Below, piece after piece: positions 11,901-26,900 of a stretch of DNA of 64,000 nucleotides. The position numbers and the translations under genes were made by a program. A model generated the notes under the pieces. It was not told where the DNA came from and did no database searches. It saw nothing but the letters and a program-made list of their open reading frames with translations. The stretch lies in contig CACVBU010000615.1 in the NCBI GenBank assembly GCA_902728285.1, forward strand, positions 1,095,780 to 1,159,779, written 5' to 3'. Each line of letters starts with the position of its first letter. Positions within the stretch are counted from its first letter, which is position 1. The stretch comes from Clytia hemisphaerica. Taxonomy: Eukaryota; Cnidaria; Hydrozoa; Leptothecata; Clytiidae.

Positions 11901-14900
11901 CTTTTTTTCTAAAATTTTCACAACTTATTCCATACATGAATGGAACTATTTTCAAAAGAGATTTGTTTTCAAAAACTTGATTAAGACGTTGTTAAATCAA
12001 AATTGTCATTTTGAAAATTTCTAAATTTTCAGTTTGGACTTTGCAATATCGAAAATCTTGAAATACTTAATAGAAATCATAAATTTTACATCCATCGGGT
12101 CGTAAATTTAAGGGAAAACACAAATATGTTCATAGTTTTCCCCCCTATTACAACTGGGCTTAATAATTTGATTTTAACTACACCTCCGTTTTGGGGGCCC
12201 CAAACCTGCATTTTGACAACCAGGGGTATACTGTAAAAATGTTATCAAATAAATTTATGCCCAAAACCCTCTAAATCACATTTCCAAACTATGGTCAAAA
12301 TTTTGTATTCATATCTTAAAGATATCTTGAGAAATCGCCAAAATTTCAAACCTCCGTTTTTCGGGCCATTAGAAAAAAGCTACCTATTTTTAAGCGATTG
12401 AAAAATATTGTTGAAATTGAAAATTTTGAAAAATAACTTCCAGGAAATAAAGTAGAGATGTTAAAGGTTTTCATGCAGCAAAAATTTTTGTAAAATCTCT
12501 TTTCCTCTAGATTTGAGAGAAATTTCAAATTTGATCGCCGTTTTTGGGGCCACATACTGTAACTCAAAATTTGGTGTATTACTTTTTAATTTTACTTCAT
12601 TGGTTCAAAAGTTCTGTTCAATAACCGAAAATGTCAAAAAGGCGAAAAACAGTATTAAATTGATTGTAGTGAATAGAGACACAAAACGATTTTATGCATC
12701 AGGAAATGTATTTCCAATATGTAAAATCACTTATTTACAAAGTTAAGCATCCCTGTAAATACAGGGTGAATCAAGATGAGCTGCAACAGTTCAAACGAGG
12801 CATTTTTCTCAAAACTTTCACCTTCTCCACCTTTCTCAACGATGATGTACACACAGAAAACTTTCGGAAACTCTTGGAAAGATGTTGAAACTTTTGTGGG
12901 GGTTGAAGCATTCTGCATCTAGTTTATGCCCGAGGGAAAAACAGAAGTAAAAAAAAAACAATAGAGATAAAGAAAACATAAAGAGTGTTACAGAGAGCAA
13001 GACTTCGTATTTTAATGTTTTGGAAAAACAAGGGGTCCTTTCTCTCATAAAACGATACCCTTGTTTTTAGCCTTTTTTGACATTTTTTCAAATTGACATT
13101 TTAGGTTTTTGAACATAACTTTTGAACCAATGAAGTAAAATTAAAAAGTAATACAGCAAATTTTAAGTTAGGCTTTCCTCTGAATGATTCCGAAACAATC
13201 TTTGAAAAAATCTCTTTTCTGCTGCCTACAATATCAAATCAAAGAGGGTAACTTATTTGTGGCACACCCGGTATAACCCGTAAAGCCATTCTAATGTTCT
13301 TAACTTGACCTTGTTTTTGACCATCGAAGCCTTGTTTTTATATATTATGCTTTTATCAACGTGTTATTTATTTTGGACCTTCAACTTCGATATCCGCGTC
13401 TCTCAGCAAATTGGATTGGAGTTTTGATATGAACTTTCCAAATTTCGTCAAACGTTTAAAAAGTATTGATTATTTTAAAGTGGAGAAAAGTCTTTGAGCC
13501 GGTTAGCCTTTACGTTTAACTACCGTTAATAATGATATTATAAAGTATTAAAAATTGAAATTTTTCTTTTCGGTAAGTTTGAAATAAAAAGGTCTCATTA
13601 AAAAATCCTATTTGGCTGTTGATGTTATCCAACTTTTGGGACAGAACGAATCGGTGAAGTCAGCCTCTTCAGACAACAAGGAAATGTAAATTGTTTGTTT
13701 GTCGTTAAAAATCAAACACAAATTAATCTTCGGGTAAAATCTTATTAGAGAGACGGCGCTACTAAAAATTTATGGAAAAGGAGGAAATGTATGCGAGTCA
13801 ATTTTTAAATAGCACGATGTTTTTAGACGTCTGTTAGAGAGAGATGATAGTAAACGCGGAAAAATATACGCAAGAGTTTACAGCCATATCATGGCGGTTT
13901 ACGGGAAAAAATAGTAACGGTAGAGCTTGGAACGAACGTAAACACCTCCGCCACTGCTTACTCCACCCCGGGCTAAACTCTTCTTTCAAATTTATCACCG
14001 TTTCATAAATTACTCCCTTTAAGTGACCTTGTGTAGACGACAAGATCGTCTAGATTATTTTTTATACTCTATAAAGTCCATTCGTTTTAAGTGCGCACTA
14101 ATTCTTATCTTGCCTTCTTTTTATTAATCAATGCCTTAATTCTAACAAATTAATACTGAGAAATATAACTTTCATACTGTATATCAACATAATTTTGAGA
14201 AAAAATAAATTTCAAAAATGCTCGAAAATGGAGATGAAGCAAGCGCTGAATGCTGATTGAACCTATCTGATAAAAACTGTCAAAGAGACGAAGAGAAAAA
14301 AAAAGCTCAAACAAATAGATGAGTAAGGAAAGAAAAAGGAATTTTAAGAGCAATTACCGGGTGTTCAGGCAACTTTTAAAAATTTCCAGCAACACAAATC
14401 AATTTTATTGGCAATCAAGCCATACTTAATTAAAAGGTTTTCGTATGAAAAAACACAGAATTATAATTCTTTAAGGCGGCGATTTCCGACATATTTCCGG
14501 CATTTTTAGCTGGATGAAAATTTTCTCGAAAATCAGAGTTTCAGGGAATTGCAAATACGCATCTCTGATGAAAACAAGCCACATGCTAAATGGACCTACT
14601 TAACAATGAGAATCAGATAAAAATAGAAAAATTGCCAAAGAGTAAGAAAGTCAAAACTTAAGGTTAGTAGACCCTTAGGCAGTTTTTGGAGCAATAAAAA
14701 TTTAGAAAAACGGCGATTTCTGGCATATTTCCGGCATTTTCGGCTGGAAAAAAATTTTTCTCCAAAAATCAAACTAGGCAGGGGGGGGGGGCACACAGTT
14801 ACTACAAGACAGTATGACACTTACTACCGTGGTGGTACTGTATTCAGAAGTTATGAAAACAGTTACTACACAGTGTAGTAACTGCTGCTTGGGGTGGTGC

Positions 14901-17900
14901 CGAACACTAAAACTAGCATTTTTGGTGTAGTAAGTGCTTATATTTTAATTCTTTTTAAAGAACTTTCAAAATTTTTCACAAAAAATGAATTTTTTTGTGA
15001 AAAAATTCTTTGTTAAAAAAATATTTTTGTTATAAATGGACGAAAAAAAATTTGAAATTTTTCTCAGACCCAACTTTGAAATTATGCTTTCCCTAATTAT
15101 CATTAAAATGTTCTCAACAGCTGTTAATCAAGTAAATTAAAAGAAAATTTAGCACAAAAATGGCTTTAGGTTGAAAAATAATCGCAATTTAGGGTAATTT
15201 CGAGCATTTTTTTGATGATATCACTCAAAAACAGGGGTGGTACCTGGAAATCTTTTCTGAAAACAGTTACTACCAAGATGTAGTAACTGCAAAGGGTGGT
15301 GGTCCTGAAAAAAAGTGTTGAAAAAGCACTTACTACACATCATGTCTTGTAGTAACTGCGTGCCCCCCCTGAACTAGGTCATGTTTTGAGCATTGCGAAT
15401 ACGCATCTTTCTGCAAAAAATCAGAAAAAATTAAGGATGAAAATTCGAGAAAATGTCAAAAAACCGGTTTTTCCGGCGGAAAAAATGGTTTTTCGAAAAT
15501 CGGGCTCCGTCACATTTTAGGTATTAGCGAGTTTATGTATGTGTGTTTTTCAGCGACGGAGACGGTAAGGTTCTAATTTGACTAGATCATGACCAGCTGA
15601 GGACGACGGTAAATCAGCACTTTTACCGTCCTCGATTTTGCGGGGCGGAATTGCGGGTTATTCCAAATCGCTTCAGTCACTCTACCGTCCTCAAAAGTGC
15701 AAATACATAAACTCGGTATTGTCACTTTGCGACCTTTTCGAATGCTTCAATTTTTTGACGTCACTTTTAACTTTCGAAGCTCCTGCAGTAGCGACAAAAT
15801 CGAATTTGCGTCAAAGCACTCTCCAGGGGAATAAGGCGGGTCCGTGGAGGTCAAAATTCTTGCAACGTTGCAAATCATTTTCATAGGCTAATTTTAGGCT
15901 CAAACGAAGCGTATAACCAACTAGAATAAGATCCAGTCTACGCAGATGTTTTTTTATCTAGAAATTTTGCGTAATTCGCAAAAATCTTCAATTTTGCGAT
16001 ATTTTAATGACGTCATAAAAATTGAAATTCCAATAACTTTTGATAGAACCATCAAAATAATTTCAAATTTTCACTAAAGATGCATTTTCAAGGCAAATTT
16101 TCAAAAGATTTCAAACAATTTTTTAAGTCTTGATGACGTCAGCATTTTTCAAGGATTTTAGTATTTTGGCTGAAAAGTGATGACGTCATCAATTTTCGAT
16201 GAAATTTTTTTCTAATTCTGAAAACATTAATAATATGCATCTTTGGACAAAATTTGAAATTATTTTGATATTTCTATCACAATTTGGAATTTCAATTTTT
16301 ATGACGTCATCAAAATAGCGCAAAATTGAGGATTTCTGCGAATTACGCAAAATTTCAAAATGAGAAAACATCTGCCTAGACTGAATCTTATTTTACTTAG
16401 TCATACGCTTCGTTTGAGCCCAAAATGAGCTTCTGAAAATGATTTGTAACGTTGCAAGCATTTTGACCCCGCCTTAATCCCTGGAGCTTGTAGTGAGGTC
16501 AGGTAGCACATAAAAACGTAAGAATACTTCAGATGGTGATTAAAGCATGAAATTTGGCACATATGATCCTTAGAGGGTCTAAAACTTAATTTCAAACAGT
16601 AACACCAAATTTTGCCACCTGGCCACCTGCCAGATGACGTCATCAGGTGGCTGGGCAAAAAATTATTCCTATCTTCCTATCAAAAGTTATGGAGGTTAGA
16701 AAGTTTTTTGATGACGTCATCATAAGCCTTTCCAGGCAAAACTTAAAAACCTCGTATCTTTGGTACAAATTGATCAAATTTCATGTTTTATACATGAATT
16801 CATATCAAAATTCATTGCTTTTTCCGATTCTGATGTTCAAATTGAATTAAAAGCTTTAAATCCTACAGAATACTAAAACTTAGATTTTGAGCTTTACAAG
16901 GCAAATCAACGCAGCGTTCTCCCTTCAGGAACACAGTGTACAACCAACTAATTTTTTTGGATGTTTTAAGCCTTCCTATGTTGTTTAGACCCAAGCATCA
17001 GATGGAACTTCAAATTTTGACATGGATTCATGTATAAAACACTAAATTTGGTCAACTAGTTCCGTTATTACGGGATTTTAGGTTTTGCCTGGAAAGGCTT
17101 ATGATGACGTCATCACAAAACTTTAAACCTTCATAACTTTTGATAGGAAGATTTTGAAAGCATGTTTTATACCTCGATTTTCATCAGCATTTCATGCTCT
17201 TTCCGCTGATACCATCAGATTTTAAATATTTTCAAAAAAATAAATTTTTGCTAAGCCACCTGATGACGTCATCTGACAGGTGGCCAGGTGGCAAAATTTG
17301 GTGTTACTGTTTAAAATTAAGTTTTAGACCCTCTAAGGATCATCTGTGCCAAATTTCAAGCTTTAATCACAATCTGAAGTATTTTTGTGCTAACAGACCT
17401 CACTATTGAAAGGCTTCTATTTTTCCGAAAGTGGAAACTCAAAGTGGAACTCACGGGAACTCACTAAAGGCCGATCTCCACTTCCGCGCGAAATAGGCGA
17501 CAGTTTTTTCTTAACCTTTTTTAAGATTACGTCATAGAAAAGTTTCGAGCGAACAAAAAAAAGTTGAAGGAAGTCCTACTTTTTTCATCCGTTACGTCAA
17601 TTTCGACCAATGGAATTGCTTCATTTTTCAACCGACCAATGACCTTACAAAAACGCCAAAAAGATTTCGCTCATGTCACACGAAAGTGGAGACCGGCCTT
17701 AAGAAACGGAATGAAAAAAAACTCGGTTTTCTGGTGAGGTGCTTTCTAGGCGCTTCAAAGTTCAAAAGTTATAGAGTCTTTTCAACGGTCTTCATGATTT
17801 ACACCATTGTAATGTCTTTCAGTGACACAACAGCTGATTGGTTGAAGGTGACGTATTAACTGATTGGTTGAAAGTGACGTATTGATTGATTTTACGTCAC

Positions 17901-20900
17901 TCTCAACCAATCAGCTGTTGCGTACGTGGAAGACATTGCAATGGTGCATATCATGAATATAATATGTTGGAATTTAAGCATTGGTTAAAAAAATGATGAA
18001 CAATTAAGAGTTAACTTCGAGTTCTTTAGATGCAATATAAAATGCGTTTCAAAATTGAATTTTAACTCCTAGACGGTGCGCGTTTGTTTGATTGTTGGCT
18101 GATCAAAAGAGCATTAGTAATCTGATTCTCTAGGTCACGCGAAGCTATTTTGGACTAGACCTTTGTAAATATGTAAACATTTGCGGGGACTTCAAAAAGA
18201 TTCAAAGGATAAATGCGCCTCTGTTGTTGTGTATAAAAGGAGGGTGGATAAGAAATTTAACATCACTCAAATTTTGACAACAACAATTGAACAGAATAGG
18301 AGAGCAGAAATGAACTTCAAGTCAAGTTTTGTCCTGGTTCTGTTCCTCCAATACATGGCTTTGGATTCAGTCTACGGAACAGCATGTAATAGACTCGTTC
18401 AAAAGATCCGGAAGCTGATTTCCGGTCCTTGCGTTCCGTGCAAACCAATGAAGAACAGCAGATTATGTGATTGTAGAGATGTCATTCCAATGCAAGATTG
18501 CAAAGCCTTTTTACAAGCTGGATACTCTAAGAATGGTTTGTATAGGCTATCAAGTCCACACTTCAATCAACTGAGCGTTCGCTGTGACCAAAAAACTCAA
18601 GGTGGTGGTTGGACCGTGCTTTTGCGTCGAGTTGATGGTTTCGTCGATTTCGCACGAAATTGGCATGACTACAAACTTGGTTTCGGTCGTTTAGAAGGAG
18701 AATTTTGGGTTGGTAATGAAAATATGCATGATCTAACTAAACCTGAAATGGCTCCGAGGAAATCCCAACTTTTGATCGACATGAAGATCAAAGGAAAACC
18801 CCGTGTTTCTGTGCATGCACTTTACGATACGTTCGCAGTTGGAAGCGAGGGAACCAAATATCAATTGACCCTGACCGGTGCGACAGGAAATGTGACAAAT
18901 CCCAATATCTTTACACATCACAATGGTATGAAATTTTCAACTTATGATTCTGACAATGATAGGCATTCTAAACAATGCTCACATTTGCATGGTAAAGTTG
19001 GTTGGTGGTATAACTTTTGCTACTTAACGCTGTTAACAGGTCAGTACAAGTTCACTAAAAAGGATGGTGAAATCACGTGGGATTGGAATAAAAAAATTCA
19101 ACCGACCTTCGTCGAAATGAAAGTGCGACGTATATAGAAACTTTTACTGATTGTGTTATATATGTTTATGGTAACTAATCCTATTACACGTTCGTTACCG
19201 ATTAGATTTTGTTAGTGCTTTTTTTGAAGCTCTATGAAATTCTACGTCTCCTTGTACACAATTTATTAGTATTTTAAATTAGTATTTTAAAACCAAATGT
19301 AGGTCACAGGAGACTCTGAAAAGCAAGCTTTCATTGAACTTTCACTGGGTCAATTTTTCAATTTGAGAAGGGCACGTAAGGACGAGTTAAGTGCATATAA
19401 GAAGGCATAGCCGAAAATGTCAATTGACAAACTTAAGATCTGCGGTGCCGAAGAAGTTCTAATAAAAAAGGTTCTGTGCAATCAAACAAGCCTTCTAGGG
19501 CTTCAAGAGCCAGAAATATAACGATTTGAAGTTTAGAATTGTCTATATTCTAAAAAATATTTAAAAAGGGTCTTTTACAGAGTGTTGATTATATTGAACG
19601 TAATTTTTCTTGCTTTTTTATTCACTTGTAATTTATAATTTGTTACTTGTACACCGTCTTCTTTCGTCTGGAGAGGATTTATTGACAAGTCTCTTTGTAA
19701 TTTCTTATTTGTTTTGGGAGAAAATATGATAAAATTTTTACTATAATATTTTCACATCTTTGTTCCCTCTCCAGGTTCTTCAGACAACGCAGATATGTAA
19801 TTTTTTGTTTGTTTACCGTAAATCAAAACATAAACTTATCTCCAGGTAAAATCTTATCAAAGAGATGGCGTTTGACCGTTGACAACATTAGGGGTAAAGG
19901 GACCCAATGACGTCACAGGTATCTCATGCGATATCTCGAGTTTGAGAAGGAGTTGGGAGGTCGTTGACTTCTCATTGGATCGAGAATTCTATGGGGAATA
20001 AAATGGTAGGGGTTATGAGGCTTGAAAGTGACTTTGAAATTTGGCTGAATTTTTAGGTGTTTTCACTTGATGACGTCATCAAAACAAGTAAAATGGGATA
20101 TCTCGAGATTGGATAGGGGTTGGGAGATTGTTGACCCCTCATTGGATCAGAAATTTAATGGAGAATAAGTTAGGAGGGGTAAGAGTGGTTATAGAGACTT
20201 TCAAAATTCAATATATTCGACATCAAATATATGACGTCATCAAAACCAGAAAAATACAATATCTAGAGTTTTAGAAGGATTTAAGCAATGTTTGACCCCT
20301 CATTGGATCGGAAATCATCAAGAGAATCTTTTGAGTCAATGAAGAAATACTTTCGGTGAAGTGAAAAGTTTATTAACCTTTCGATGACGTCATTTAGGGC
20401 TCAAATGACGTCACCAAACATGAGTTTTGGGATTTTTCGAGTTTTGATCGGTCTTAATTGGCAATTTTTCGTTCTTGGGATTAAATCAGTCCATAGTTTT
20501 CCCTTTACTATCCAAAGGGCTTATGATGCTTTCAGCTTATCTACTCCTCGGCGGATGCGACGCTGGGTGACGGCTAGTAATATACTAAATGAGTGTAAAG
20601 TAATGTGTGTAACGCAAGATGGTAGCAAAGCTGCAATTTCGAATGGTTTTTCAGGGGGTTGATTCGAGTATGAAAGAGGGATTTTGTGCAGTTTTAAGAC
20701 AAAAAATCTTATTGTCTTTCGAAAAAGCAGTACTGCGTTGTTGTTTAAATTCAATGTTTAGGTTTCATTTTCATCTAAGATTGAGCGCGAAAAATAGGAT
20801 TTGACGTTCGAATCGAAGAAGCCCCTGCATTTTTTTTTTAATTCAACGCATGATATATCACAAATTTATTTGGATAGAAATATGGCTTTAAATTCACAAA

Positions 20901-23900
20901 ATCATCCACTTAAGATTAGCTTTCCAACGAGGTCTTACTTTTAATTTTATCTTTTTTTCTTTCAAGTGCTATAAAATGTGCGGACTGCAAATTTTATTTT
21001 GAACAGACTTTAAATCACAAACCCGGCAGGGTCCAGAGACCGATGAATACTTTTTGAACTTGGCGTAACGGCTTATCGACCCTTGGCTAACATCATTAAT
21101 AATGAGTGCATAGGGCTGAGACGTCCATCGATCTCTGCAAATATTTCTCTATAATATTCCTCTTAAACTTTAGAAGTAGGTTTCAGATTTTTCCTCCTCA
21201 ATAAAGTATAAAGTGTAAACTTACATGGTATAAAATCCATCAATCTTTGCAGACATTTCTCTTTCGTATTTCTTTTTTCTTCAGTAGTAGGTTTGGGTTT
21301 TTCACTTCTCAAAACATCATGCTCATCCCATATGACATTGTAAAGATCGTTCAAGTATTTATAACATCGTTCTTTCATTACTGCTTCGTCAAGCTCGCGA
21401 TTGATCAACCTGAAAATTGAGAAAAATGAGCGTTTAAGACTTTAAAATACACAAATTTCCTATTAGCAGATTCATATATAAACAAGTGATACTTTTATGG
21501 ACCTACCTGGTTATGCATTTAACACATATAATTGATATCTACGTGAGCATGACCGTTAAACAATCATTCAGAACACAAATAGTGACGATCTGTCAAAATT
21601 AGTCGTTTGTTTCTTATAAAAAAAACGTTTAGAAACCAAAATTTCATGCCCTTGAAATATTCTTTCATATTCAAGACTTCGTGAGCAAGAAATACATCTA
21701 TCTCATCAAAAAATTGAGTAATGTCGCTAAGAACATTGATGTATCCTTATTAATAGTGATTCTTATAGATAAACATGCGTTTTTTGAGCTAAAAAATTCT
21801 TTTTTTACAAAAATCTGCTTGAGCCATCTTTTACCTACTTTCATGCAAAAATTCAGAAAAAAACAATGATCCAATATTTCACAAAGTCCAAAAACCTTTT
21901 TTAGCCGTTTTTTGGCCCAAATAATTTGCCCAAAAACATTTTTTTTTCAAATATCAGGGTCCGTCACATTCGAGGGTTTATAATTATGCATCTTTGTGCA
22001 AAAATCATAAAGAATGAAAGAGCCAATCTCGAGAAAAGCTAATACCTAAGTAATTGATAATGTGCTTATAAAAAAATATTGAATTTAGCCAGTTTTTCTA
22101 TAAAAACACGCCAAGCAACCAAAATTTCGTGTCTAAACACTCATATTCAGCCCTCATGAGCAAAAAAAACATCTCATAAAAAAATTGAGTAATTTGACTA
22201 AGAACATTGATGTATGCTTATTAATAGTGATTCTTATAGATAAACATGCGTTTTTGAGCCAACAAAATTTTTTTGCAAAAATCTGCTTGAGCCATCTTTT
22301 ACCTATGATGGTACCCTACTTTCATGCAAAAATTCAGAAAAAATTAATGATCCAATTTTTCACAAAGTACAACAAGCTAGATGCTGAATGGACCTACCTG
22401 ATGATGAAAGTTAGATAGCAATGCGAGGAGAAAAAAATCAGTCAGAAAATATATCGTTTAGCGAAAATGCATAACGCAATAAATTCATCATTGATTGTTG
22501 ATGGGGGGAGAGGGAAGGGTTGTAGGGAAAAATTAATAGAAAGTTCTGGTCGCAAAAATCAGTTTTATTGACAATTGAATCATGCTTGATGGTGAGCATT
22601 GTTATCAATAATGTTTTTGTGTGAAGAACATAGAAATACAAGGAAAACATATAATGAAAATCTGCAAAGACGGCGATTTCCGGCATTTTCAACCGGAAAA
22701 ATTTTTTTTCTCAAAAATCGAACTCGGCCATGTTTTGAGCATTGCAAATACGCATCTTTCTGCAAAAAATCAGAAAAAGCTAAGGATGAAAATTCGAGAA
22801 AATGTAAAAAAAAACGGTTTTCCGGCATATTTCTGGCATTTTCGGCCGGGAAAAACTATTTTTCGAAAATCGGGCTCCGTCACATTTTAGGTATTGTCAT
22901 TTTGCATCAGTGTGCAAAATTTCATGAAAAAATATAAAGTACAGCTCGAGAAATTCAAGAAATACCGTTTTTCCGGCGAAAATAGGCTGTTCCGGCGATT
23001 TTTAGAAAGTTCCGGCTTCAAAAATCACTTTTATTGACAATTAAACCATGCTTGATGGTGGGCATTGCTATCAATAATGTTTTTGTGTGAAAAAAACAAC
23101 GAAATATAAGGAAAAAGTCCGATGAAAATCTGCAAAAACGGCGATTTCCGGGATATTTCCGGCATTTTCAGCCGGAATAGAATTTTTCTCAAAAATCGGA
23201 CTAGGCCATGTTTTAGACATTGTTAATACGCATCTTTGTGCAAAAAATCAGAAAAAACTAATGATGAAATCTCGAGAAAATGCCAAAAAACCGGTTTTTC
23301 CGGCATATTTCCGGCATTTTCGGCCGGAAATGAATTTTTTTCGAAAATCGGGCTCCGTCACATTTTGGGCATTACCATTTTGCATCTTTGTGCCAAAAAT
23401 TAGGAAAAACTAATGAGCCAATCCCGAGAAAAGCTAGTAACGAACGGACGAACGGACGAACGGACGAACGGACGAACGAACGAACAGAGGTTAATTTATA
23501 GGACCTACAGCCCACCGGGGTAGGTCCAAAAAACCCGTTTTTTAGCCATTTTTTGGGCCAAATTTGCCCCCCAAATTTTTGCGAAGCGAATTTATGAGCG
23601 AAGCAGTTTTGCTATGTGCACGTACCTTTAACTTCTATCCCAAGCAAAAAATTGCTATAAAATTTGCTATATAAATCACATCTTCAAACCGATGCTTTTA
23701 TCAAAATGACCTTGAATGGTTTGGCTTGAAGCCACGAAAACTTTCTCGATTTGGTAGCTAGGACTGCGAAAAATGCCGTTTTAAAATGGTGTACCCTAAC
23801 AGTGTAACAGCAACAAAATTACCGGAAGCCGAAACACGGACTTAAAATCTGAAGTTGATCAAATTGCCGCGCGGGCGGCATGCATCTAAGCAATCTAATC

Positions 23901-26900
23901 AGTGGTTCTTTGGTTTTAAATGTTTATTCTGCTGTTAAATGGAAAAAAATTAGTTTGAACGTTGACAGAAAGGATCCTCATCATCCCTTGACTTTTAACA
24001 GCAAGTATCAAGTATCAAATAAGGTCAATTAATGAGAGGTTTTTGCAAGTCGCGTGGACGGGCGGGAGGAGTGCTCTTTTAGTGAACGAAACTTACCTTG
24101 CAAAGCCAAGTGGATATTCTATGATAAAGAAGTACGGAGATAATCAAATTTGTCGAATTTGTCAAGAAATAAATCAAAACTGCCCAAGAACCAACAAGCC
24201 ATTTTTGTACATTTTTGTTTTTGTTTTATTTTTATGTTTTGATGATATCGACAGACGATTCGTGATTCGAATAAAAATGTTCGATTGTTCGACGAATATC
24301 GTACGATTTTATTAAGGCACCATTTACACTAGAATAACTAGAAGGAAAACGAGAGCGATGCGCGGGCGGGCGGCAGGTGTTATGCCACCGTGGATTATGT
24401 GGTGTGTTTGGGGCATTAAGGCTCTTACGACCCTGTCTCTATAGCGGCTTTATTAATTAGAGGGATTTTTAGAGTGTCTCTTATTTTGCTAGCAACTTGC
24501 GAATTGAGGTGGAGTCTGGATCGCTTCGCAACCCTTATACAATACGGCTAGTTTTTTCGAAAATCGGGCTCCGTCACATTTTGGCCACCACCATTTTGCA
24601 CCTTTATACCAAAAATCAAAAGATTCCTATGATTCAATCCTGAGAAAAGTTGGTAACAGACGAACGGACGGACGAACGGACGAACGGACGAACAAACATA
24701 GGTTAATTTATAGGACCTCCACCGGGGTAGGTCCAAAAAATCACAAAACAAAAAATGTCGAGTAAAAGCTCTGATTGGCTGAAAATTGCACACGTAAATA
24801 TATCATTTTCAAAATGCCCATGATAAGAGGTAATCTCGGCCAATCAGAGCTTTATTTGACATTTTCTTGTGACCTCTTCATGAATCTACATAGACAGGAG
24901 ACCCGTCCTTTACTTTTATAATCTGATGAGGCAGATTTCTGCCTCAAAAAATTTACAGTGGGAAATTCGAATGAAGCGATGTCCTCACTTACTAAAATAA
25001 AAACCAAATTTCGGAACTTGCGCTTTCTCTAAGAAAGTGTAACCAGTAAAAGAATAACAAAATTTGATTGGTTATGTTTTCAACCGTTATTAGGATCTGG
25101 GAAATCCAAACTCTCAGCCCATAATAAAGTATAAGAAAAATAAGAAAATATAACATGGATCTCCAGACTACAATCTACACGAATTTGTGTATAATAGAAA
25201 AGTTATCTCATTGCGTTGAATTCCTCCCTACGAAGATTACCTCCTAGAAAAAGTCATCAACGACCATTATTGCCTTTCGAGAGAAAATCAATTGTTCACA
25301 AAAATAAACACGTACCAGGATTGGAATAACGTATTCATAATTAGTGAACAATCTTGTCAAAATATTTCAAAATCCTGCAAGAAAACATAACGAGTGTGAA
25401 AAAAATGATGACAAATTTTTCATTCAAAAAGCTTTTCTCTTACCATTCAATAACACCACCCAGGCTAAACAAAATAGCCTGTTGAACTCTCTCAAAGCTC
25501 AACCATGACTTGTAGCCTCTCAATATCTGACATGCGATCGCCAAAACAGCATCAGTCAAAGGCCATGACGATTGGTATAAACTTTTCTCATGTGCAATCC
25601 TAGAGGCTAACTCCTCTCTTTCTTGGTGCAGCTTAGCGGCTAGTTCCTGAAGGATGAAGCGGAAAATGAGAGTGAAAATGATAAATGAAACAAGAATTAT
25701 GCTATAATTTGTTACAAGACATGAAAAGGTTCGGTATCTGAACCTATTATCATCTAAGAGTAAGTTTTGCGACCGAATTCGGAGTGGATATTAAAAAATC
25801 CATTACCCTGGATTGTTCCTTTTCTTTATAAATAATCGAAAAAAATTAATAAAGAGGTGTCAAGATATAATTTCGAAATCTTTGTTCAGACTCGACTCTA
25901 TGCACCGAAGCCTAATACTCTACTTACTTAGTTGTAGTATCTAAGTAGAGCATTCGGCTTCGGTGGATAGAAATATTGTATTGTAGTGTTCAGTATGTTG
26001 GAGAGGGATCTATGAGCTCAAAGTCGAATGAATACCTCTGAAAATTTAGCAGCGATTGATGGATTTATGGCACCATGTTGTCTCTTTGGATCAGCTCCTT
26101 TTTCATTGATCAGGTTAGCTTTCAATACGGTTTCCGAGTGTATCAGATCTGGCACTTCAGCGCCGTCTCCGTCGGTGCGAGGGCCCAGCGGATGTGACGG
26201 CTCAGGAGTCGTGCGGCCTGAGTTGTCGAGTGAACAATTAACTGCGGGTGACGTTTGGAAGTAGGTGGGCGCTTGGGCGGACTCATATCTGACTGATGGG
26301 TGGTGTTTGTGGTTTTTGAATAGAGGATAGTTTAAGACGAAATGTGATAGGACGAGCTTAGAATGTTTGTCCTGTAAAAAAGAATAATTGAAACACTTAA
26401 CAGACGATCGATCTTTTACGATTAACTAGCAAATCGTTTTTTTTTGACTGGGGGTCGATAATATGAGTTTGTAAACCAATAATTTGTCTCTTCCATTATT
26501 AAATTCCTGACTTTCTGATATATTTGAATTAGTCGTCTTATGATTTTCTCCGACAAAAAAATTACTTTTAATCAAAGGAGAATTAACTCATTGATTGATT
26601 AGTTTGCCAAATTTACGTAAGGTTTAGTCGATCAGATCATTTGATAAAGACAATCGCCTCTCGCTTATTCGAACTTCTATTTTTCGAATCTTTTTACATT
26701 TCTTACTAACTCTCAGTTCCCATCAGAGAGAAACCCTTTTAAAATGCGCTGATATATCTCTCTGTAATTCGAACAAATACGATTCCCCGTCAGAGTTCGA
26801 ATTAGAGAGAGTCGATTGTAATATTAAGAAAAAATACCACAGCGTCATCTTCGGCGTAACCAAACATCCGGGGAACAACATAGCCGTGTATGAAATAAGG

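Noticed and set aside
26028..26264. A 78-codon frame in a sorting-nexin intron
   Set aside because: No domain, no splice context, and it begins in repeat-like sequence.
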